A program made the translations under genes and the position numbers. The notes beneath the pieces are model-generated. The model saw only the letters and a program-made list of their open reading frames with translations, made no database searches and had not been told where the DNA came from. From Ichthyophonus hoferi (taxonomy: Eukaryota; Opisthokonta; Ichthyosporea; Ichthyophonida; Ichthyophonidae), in NCBI GenBank assembly GCA_002751075.1, contig NAOQ01000317.1:65462-77980 (forward strand): a DNA stretch of 12,519 nucleotides, read 5' to 3'. Each line of letters begins with the position of its first letter. Position 1 is the first letter of the stretch. This document shows positions 7,541 to 12,519 of the stretch, in pieces.

Positions 7541-7998
7541 ATGGCGACAAGTGATATTGTAAGTGAGTTGGAACAAATGGATATTGAGGATATGGATATT
7601 GAAGATATAGAGTTAAACGACGCGCTTGATGAGTTCTATGAAGAGATGGAGAGAAATGAGGAAGATTTTGAAAGGGAGGGGCACCGTTTCATCATTGAAA
7701 CGGAGACACACATCAAAAGATGTATTGCTGGTTATGTTGACTCGACAAGTACGTTCGACTGTACTCCTTCAGAACTTGTACTATAAAGTAGTATTAGCAT
7801 TACTACCTCATGCCCCTTGGACATGGTGCTAATACAAATATATATTTATTATTTCGTTTTGAGTGACATCAACGGAAGGGAAAAACGAAAACAACGCGAT
7901 AAATGAATGGTTCTTTCTTCTTGTTCGACTTTGGAGGTTGTCCATATTGTTCAAAACATTTTGAAGATGGAAATTTAAATTCACAAAAAAATAAGTAA
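7541..7998 (+). CDS. Small two-exon gene: acidic protein ending in a CPYC zinc knuckle, possibly RPA-interacting-protein-like
   Basis: Exon 1 is 7541-7748, starting ATAATGG (A at -3, G at +4), and ends at donor AA|GTACGT in phase 1. Exon 2 begins at 7937 after the pyrimidine-rich acceptor TTCTTCTTGTTCGACTTTGGAG and its phase fits: A+GT makes Ser, then CPYCSKHFEDGNLNSQKNK and TAA at 7996-7998. The 188-bp intron lies in the range seen in the other genes here. The product is about 89 residues. Residues 11-45 are very acidic with a repeated (M)DIED, then a helical stretch DEFYEEMERNEEDFERE, and near the end C-x2-C. Order and spacing (acidic helix, then CPxC.K) recall the middle and C-terminal part of RPA-interacting protein, but its N-terminal basic region and the second zinc knuckle are missing, so this is a resemblance only. 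Without splicing, exon 1 would read on to a stop at 7784-7786 (81 residues). A donor at 7995 and acceptor at 8085 could add a third exon reading NGLCCMYKF, but AATAAA at 8055 argues for ending in exon 2. Confidence 0.5.
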
Positions 7999-8054
7999 TA
8001 ACGATAGCGAGAGCATATTTTTGAAAATGCCCTTACTTATCTTTCCGTATGTGT

Positions 8055-8060
8055 AATAAA
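8055..8060 (+). terminator. Poly-A signal AATAAA after the small zinc-knuckle gene
   Basis: AATAAA lies 57 bases after the TAA at 7996-7998 and is followed by a T/G-containing stretch (GTCTGT at 8075-8080). Position and spacing suit a short 3' UTR. The word is common in AT-rich DNA. Confidence 0.35.
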
Positions 8061-8314
8061 CAGTTTTAACGAACGTCTGTATTAGGAATGGTTTATGTTG
8101 CATGTATAAATTCTCAAAGAAGGCTGATGAAATATGAATATTTGCACTTTCGCCTAATTGAAGGGAAAAATAATCGGTTGTAATTAATTACTGTTTGCTG
8201 CACTTAAACGTTAGGGGTTTGGATTGATTCATCTTAACATTCGAGTCAAGAACCTCTTGAGTAATATGTACTAAAACAAATAAAATAAAGAAAAATATAT
8301 TATTTGTTGTATAA

Positions 8315-8332
8315 ACGAAGGACGTCCTTCGT
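8315..8332. repeat. Perfect 18-bp palindrome ACGAAGGACGTCCTTCGT, followed by a T run
   Basis: The two 9-base halves are exactly complementary with no loop, and CTTTTTT follows at once. In bacteria this would look like a terminator; in this eukaryotic context it may be a dyadic protein-binding site or a chance/foldback remnant. Confidence 0.8.
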
Positions 8333-8372
8333 CTTTTTTAAAGTGTAAAATAATATTAAAGAACGTGCTTGT

Positions 8373-8388
8373 AAAAGGTTGACCTTTT
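8373..8388. repeat. Inverted repeat AAAAGGT-TG-ACCTTTT
   Basis: Seven-base arms separated by TG, 40 bp after the 18-bp palindrome, and again flanked by T-rich sequence. The T-rich side also forms a good splice-acceptor-like tract ending TAG at 8400-8402. Confidence 0.7.
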
Positions 8389-8402
8389 TATTTATTATGT
8401 AG

Positions 8403-8602
8403 GTATACAAGTAGGTTGTGAGAAGAAAGATACAGTTTTATATGATGTACGACAGCTATTCTCTTTATTAGTAGTATTGTCTGATGCGTTTAGTTGTCCC
8501 GTCTGTCCAGTATGTGTATGGTACAGAAAGGACCTAGTGGCATTGAATATTTGTTCAAGTGTGCGATAGGGAGATGGCATAAAAGCTACCAAATGATGTG
8601 AT
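8403..8602. other. Stretch open on both strands, coding status unclear
   Basis: On the plus strand, an acceptor-like TTTTTATTTATTATGTAG is followed by a 54-codon open frame to TAG at 8567-8569, reading IQVGCEKK... and SCPVCPVCVWYRKD. On the minus strand a frame of 88 codons (8395-8661) covers the same bases, but it starts inside the minisatellite. Neither has a start with good context or a partner exon of matching phase apart from a speculative join to the 7541 gene's first exon. I treat both as unproven. Confidence 0.25.
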
Positions 8603-8918
8603 GGGCTATAATAGGTAATAGTATAATATAATAAACTATTATTGGCTAAAATATAACACAATAGAATGGATAAATGAGGTAATAAGCCATAAAATGATAC
8701 CCTAGGCTATAATATGCTATAAATAATGTCTTGGGCTGCAATAGGTTTTAATAAGCTATAAAACAATATAATAGACTGTAATAGACCATAAAGTAATACT
8801 ATAGAATGATATATTAGGTTACAATATGCTGCAATAGGCTTTCATAGACTAGAGTAAGTGATGATATAATATAATATATAATAGGCTATAATTGCCTATA
8901 ATAGGCTACAATACGGTA
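8603..8918. repeat. Degenerate minisatellite, unit about GGCTATAATA
   Basis: About 25-30 diverged decamers such as GGCTATAATA, GGCTATAATT, GGCTACAATA, GACTGTAATA and GCTATAAA follow one another, often with phase slips. Purest copies lie at the two ends (8603-8616 and 8880-8910) and the middle is the most worn. Confidence 0.9.
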
Positions 8919-8965
8919 TATATATCCTTATTTAGTCAATATTGTAACACGGGAGAGATAGCTTT

Positions 8966-9029
8966 GGCTGTATGTATGTACGTATATATGTATATATATG
9001 CATGTGTGCAAGTCTTTTTTTTTTTTTTT
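8966..9029. repeat. TATG/TATA microsatellite ending in a T15 run
   Basis: A GTATGTATGTACGTATATATG-type run leads through GCATGTGTGCAAGTC into fifteen consecutive T at 9015-9029. A poly-T could be the reverse-strand tail of a retroposed copy lying to its right, but no SINE-like internal promoter or target-site duplication was seen around it. Confidence 0.8.
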
Positions 9030-9907
9030 GAAGTCAATATTTATTTCCATTATGGTATTGAAAGTGTTTAACTAGGGCATAATTGGCATTAAATTTAAAT
9101 AAAGGATATGTATGAGTGGATTAATTACAGATTTTAATGCCGGACAGAATATGTAGCCATATTTATAAGAATAAAAGCAAATGAAAAGCGAATAAGCCGC
9201 TATAGAAGTAATAAAATATAGCTACCTTATCTCAATCACCAATCATAAATATCTATTGTATATATTATACATGGAATCCGGAAATTGCTAATAATATTAA
9301 ATGATTATGATCATTATAAGGAAATACCCAAGCTTAGCTGTAAACTTGGCGCTCACCAAGTAAACTAGATAATTCCTGAATGACATTCGGCAGTGACTGT
9401 ACCCAATTTAAAAACACAAAAGTTGATCACAGGGGTGTTACCTGGATCCCAGCTTATTGTCTCAGCCTCATTCCAAAATGCACTGAGCAAAACATCCTAA
9501 TTGATCTATTCAAGCTTGTAGGTGACAAGTAGCGAATGGTTGGAACATGTAGGTACTCTGCTGTAAGCCATATAGCCAATTATTAAACTATGTTGTAAGA
9601 TCGTTAACTCCGAATGAAAACAGAGTTCGGCTGAAGTTCCGGTAACAAGTGGGTCATGAAATAATTGGCCCGTTATTAGTTGATATGGCGTTCTTAAATA
9701 GATAAATTGTTTGTAAATTAGTAGAATGTGAGCACTTACATTAACGAATAAATTAATTAAAGAGCCATTCATATGAGAACATAATAGCATTAGGTCCATC
9801 AAGACAAGATCAGATAATTCTAGTGGGCCTCAGTGATCTTCTATGAAATGAATTAGTCAATATAATCTTTGCGATTGCTTCAAGTAGCTAATAATAATCA
9901 TTGATGA
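9030..9907. other. Stretch with no supported gene
   Basis: A minus-strand frame of 98 codons (9506-9802) is present but reads like non-coding AT-rich sequence. Within it, the piece 9740-9828 is bounded by GTAAGT on one side and CTGAG on the other and stays open (PLELSDLVLMDLMLLCSHMN), so a small minus-strand exon is possible but has no clear partners. A palindrome ATAATCAT-TG-ATGATTAT lies at 9894-9911. Confidence 0.4.
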
Positions 9908-10090
9908 TTATGGTGAAAGTAGTCCATCAAAGAGTCCAATCAAAGAGTTTCCATACGTTTTCATACATGGCTTGCTGAGCCATGCATTGATGAGCACAGC
10001 CATGATTGACACCCGCGATAAACGATAAACGGATGTTGCAGGAAGGATAAAAGGAACGGAAAAAATCAATAATAAACAAAATAATGACAT
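9908..10090 (-). CDS. Possible 60-residue ORF with a signal-peptide-like start
   Basis: The frame begins MSLFCLLLIFSVPFILPATS, a hydrophobic run with a plausible cleavage after ATS, and ends after about 60 residues. The start has G at -3, and a TATATATATAAG stretch lies about 35-45 bases upstream on the minus strand (10123-10134). There is no family match, no duplicate, and the part after residue 30 looks random. It could be a first exon whose continuation is not evident, or a chance frame in T-rich DNA. Confidence 0.18.
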   Translation of the reverse strand: MSLFCLLLIFSVPFILPATSVYRLSRVSIMAVLINAWLSKPCMKTYGNSLIGLFDGLLSP

Positions 10091-10527
10091 TTCAACCAGT
10101 ATAAAACAAAGCTTTACATTTCTTATATATATATGTACTTTATCGTAATGATTAAAAGATACATGGCTGGCATACTATAATCATATACTTGACATTTTGG
10201 TAAAGGCATAGCCTGGTATGGTTATCAAGGACCTGATAATAGTTAATGAATCTTTTACATTTTAGTACGAGTATTGATTATTGTTTTGCTTTTGTTATGA
10301 CACTAAGGAAAACTATAACCAGAAAAAATTCTAAACCCTCTCTTCCATTCACTCCTATAAAAATCCTTCAGTCCATGAGAATAGAAAAGAAAAATGATGT
10401 TATTATATCTACCGATTCATGCGGGACAGTAGCAAGGCCTTAGAAAACAACAATAAACAAATAAATACTAAAATAAATATACCCAAAGCAGAAACAGAAA
10501 CCTAGTGTATAAAATGATTTTCATATA
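10091..10527. other. Stretch with no firm gene, containing a plus-strand frame
   Basis: A plus-strand frame at 10246-10443 (65 codons) has Lys/Arg/Ser/Thr-rich sequence, an acceptor-like TTTTACATTTTAG near its start and AATAAA words from 10452. It might be a terminal exon of a plus-strand gene, but no upstream exon was found. The rest is AT-rich without recognisable structure. Confidence 0.3.
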
Positions 10528-10533
10528 TTTATT
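10528..10533 (-). terminator. Poly-A signal of the right-hand coiled-coil gene
   Basis: AATAAA on the minus strand, about 225 bases after the stop codon at 10759-10761. It gives a 3' UTR of ordinary length. Other AATAAA words occur on the plus strand just beyond it (10452-10480), so any plus-strand transcript from 10246 would converge on the same place. Confidence 0.4.
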
Positions 10534-10758
10534 TATGAAGTGAAAAAAATGCAAACAACACAAAACTATCTATTTACCTATATCTCTATATTACAATTAA
10601 CTTTCAGAATCTAGTTTCACATTCGCATTATATTGTTTTTCCTTTCTTTCTGTTTCAACTCTAATATCTGACTTATCTCCCTGCTAACTCTCATCTCCTA
10701 TTGGATGCATTTAAATCATGTCGCCCTTAATTGTCCAGGTGGGTTTCTATTGGTGACC

Positions 10759-11943
10759 TTAATTTTCTTCCTTTGCTTTCGGGGCTTCTGATAGGTCCTT
10801 CCAATTAACATAATCATGGGAGTGAGCTCGGGTATGTCTACCAGACCAGGTCGATGATGCATAGGTTGGGTTATTCTTGCTGCTAAGCAATTGGATTAAT
10901 CGGGCGTTTTCATTTTTAACTTCCACCAATTGGGATTCGCGTATTTTGAGAGTGCGCATCAACTCTTGATCCCATTGGACTAATCTCTGCTGGGAATCTT
11001 CGTAATAGGCAACCTATAAGGAGCGAGAGACAGTTTAAAAAGAAAACAGGAAAAGAAGATGGGATAAACATGATTACGTTATATTCGTCAGAACTTTTAC
11101 ATCCCCTCTACTGGTTATTACTAACTACTCCCATAATTATAGCCAATAGCATTAACTATCCCGCACATATCTACCCCAATTACATTCTGAAATGTTTTCC
11201 TAAAGAGAAAATCAATCGCTGAACGACAGTATACCCATGTCATTGACCAAGATTCAATAAGAAACCATCTCATAATGATATGTAATTAAATGGTTCAATG
11301 ACAATAGCATGATAAAACAATTCCAACAATACAGCCAGGTTGTGGTTTTAAATACATCCAATTACACACCATAGTCGCGATACCACTTAGCACATGCTTA
11401 TCTGATAGGCAGATTCCCCTCATTAAATACTAATGGTTCTATTTAATTGGCACCACCTCATCGCAATAAACCATTATCCAATCATCTACCACTCCTCATT
11501 TAATAACCCAATTAACCTACCTGTTCCTTTAAATGTTTTGACTCTACGGTCAATGCATCCAATCTACCAATGGTTGTACTTAGACTTAATTTTAGCTCCC
11601 TATTGGACCGTTGGGTGTTGACCCAATTGGAGCGCAGCTCTGCCAACTGGGTCATGAGCCCATTTACTATCTCGTCATTGGTGGAGTTGAATTGCATTTT
11701 CTGAGAGAGAGAGAGAGAGGGAGCTTAGAATCATCGATATCACTGTGCTGTCGTTATTATGTTACTATGTTGTAGTTACTGTCTTACCTTTATTATACTA
11801 TCTTGAGTATTTAATTGGTGATTTAAAATCGTCTCATAGCAATCGGGGTCCAGAGGCGCTGACTCGCTACTCCCCTCCTGACTCGACCCGTGACTATTAG
11901 CCAGGTCATCCACCGGACTCTGAACCAATGATGAGAGAGGGGG
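10759..11943 (-). CDS. 3' end of a coiled-coil protein gene, three exons, unidentified
   Basis: Reading on the minus strand: exon A 11943 (or 11919) to 11788, exon B 11700-11521, exon C 11013-10759 with TAA stop. All junctions are phase 0, with donors GTAAGA and GTAGGT and pyrimidine-rich acceptors; introns are 87 and 507 bp. The visible product is about 196 residues. The first ~40 are Ser/Pro/Gly/acidic (SPVDDLANSHGSSQEG) and likely disordered. From about residue 40 to 160 heptad spacing of Leu/Ile is clear: IVNGLMTQLAELRSN in exon B, LDALTVESKHLKEQ at the B end running without a break into VAYYEDSQQRLVQWDQEL of exon C, then ESQLVEVKNENARLIQLL. The last ~35 residues are polar (TWSGRHTRAHSHD) and end KAKEEN. 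The N-terminal part lies off the right edge. It is a structural coiled-coil protein of unknown family; the exon junctions falling cleanly in the heptads make the model strong even without a name. Confidence 0.8.
11703..11718. repeat. (GA)8 microsatellite that forms the 3' splice-site pyrimidine tract of exon B
   Basis: On the minus strand this is a CT repeat that runs directly into CAG and the first base of exon B (11700). The whole pyrimidine tract of this 87-bp intron is therefore a microsatellite. Confidence 0.9.
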
Positions 11944-12370
11944 CTGGAGGAAGGCAATTACATCAGGAATATAATTATAAAGAAATCGAGAGGAATATGA
12001 TTGGGATATAAAATTTTAATGTTCTAATAGATAAAGTAGGAGAGTAGATATTCATTCACAATGGATTTTGAGATATATATGGAGTAAAGCCAATCAGTCA
12101 ACAGAGACAAAATATATTGTACTATACATACTATATGATAATAGCTACTCTGTCTTGCTTAACATCAATCATAAATGTGATTTATATATACCATTATATC
12201 AAACCAATCAAAGGCTCGTTTCATAAATCATGATCACTACCACCTTAATCTAGTGTCTTATGGAGTATTATAATATTATAGAATCTATTTTGACCAATCG
12301 CATGAGTGTAGTTCTAAATGATTGGATAGAATGGGCCACTAGTAGTGTATGATATTTAAATAGATTGGGA
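11944..12370. other. Intron of the coiled-coil gene, no exon visible
   Basis: Upstream of exon A on the minus strand no open segment with matching phase and splice sites was found up to the right edge. The sequence is AT-rich with scattered CCAAT/ATTGG words. Confidence 0.5.
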
Positions 12371-12382
12371 ATAGTAATAGTA

Positions 12383-12415
<33 letters not shown>

Positions 12416-12416
12416 A
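12371..12416. repeat. (TAG)n/(TAA)n trinucleotide microsatellite
   Basis: ATAGTAATAGTAATAGTAAT grades into about eight clean TAA/ATA units and ends in AACAAT. It lies in the presumed intron of the coiled-coil gene. Confidence 0.95.
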
Positions 12417-12519
12417 TAGGATATTATGATAGGATAGCATAGCAGTAAGAAATTTTAATTACGTCACAGTTAAAGATATGGTAAATAAGAGCCTTATAAA
12501 AATGATAAATAATAAGAGA

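Noticed and set aside
7626-7832. Second plus-strand frame overlapping the small zinc-knuckle gene
   Set aside because: It is an alternative frame of exon 1 and its intron; the in-phase acidic frame has the better start and splice partners.
8121-8152. Hammerhead-like CTGATGA on the plus strand
   Set aside because: There is GGC/GCC pairing around it but no GAAA core.
8315-8338. Bacterial-type intrinsic terminator (palindrome plus T run)
   Set aside because: The window has spliced eukaryotic genes, and the palindrome has no loop.
9015-9029. Poly-A tail of a SINE or processed pseudogene on the minus strand
   Set aside because: No internal promoter boxes, no protein similarity and no target-site duplication were seen next to the T run; the TATG repeat beside it suggests simple sequence.
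10246-10443. Plus-strand 65-codon frame as a gene
   Set aside because: The composition is acceptable and poly-A words follow, but there is no upstream exon, and it converges tail to tail with the better-supported coiled-coil gene.

Overview
The window looks like nuclear DNA of an AT-rich eukaryote, roughly one third G+C by eye. Three gene models can be supported from open frames joined by GT-AG introns with matching phase. The shortest intron is 87 bp and the longest 507 bp. This is animal-like compact gene structure, and a sponge or another early-branching animal would fit, but no sequence here proves the lineage. There are no rRNA or tRNA genes, no CRISPR, and no recognisable retrovirus-like element.

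Layout: (1) 1-995 holds the 5' two exons of a minus-strand gene that runs off the left edge. (2) 996-2625 has no supported gene. (3) 2626-3194 is repeat DNA: a degenerate TAATCATACC minisatellite followed by two ~72-bp direct repeats. (4) 3539-4043 is a non-autonomous DNA transposon (MITE-A) with long imperfect terminal inverted repeats. (5) 4714-5578 carries two diverged tandem copies of one minus-strand cysteine-rich exon; the downstream copy is broken. (6) 5623-5952 is a second, unrelated MITE (MITE-B), just upstream of the intact copy. (7) 5955-7460 has no gene. (8) 7541-7998 is a small plus-strand two-exon gene for an acidic protein ending in a CPYC zinc-binding knuckle, with a CCAAT/TATA pair before it and AATAAA after it. 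(9) 8315-9029 holds palindromes, a GGCTATAATA minisatellite, TATG repeats and a poly-T run. (10) 10528-11943 is the 3' part (three phase-0 exons and a poly-A signal) of a minus-strand coiled-coil gene that enters from the right edge. (11) The right end is intron with a TAA microsatellite.

No functional link between the genes is visible. The left and right genes are ordinary single-copy-looking host genes. The middle 8 kb is repeat-rich ground where a small gene and a duplicated exon sit among MITEs and minisatellites. The observations most worth following are the duplicated cysteine-rich exon, the small zinc-knuckle gene, the two MITE families, and a compact interleaved inverted-repeat structure at 4081-4135.
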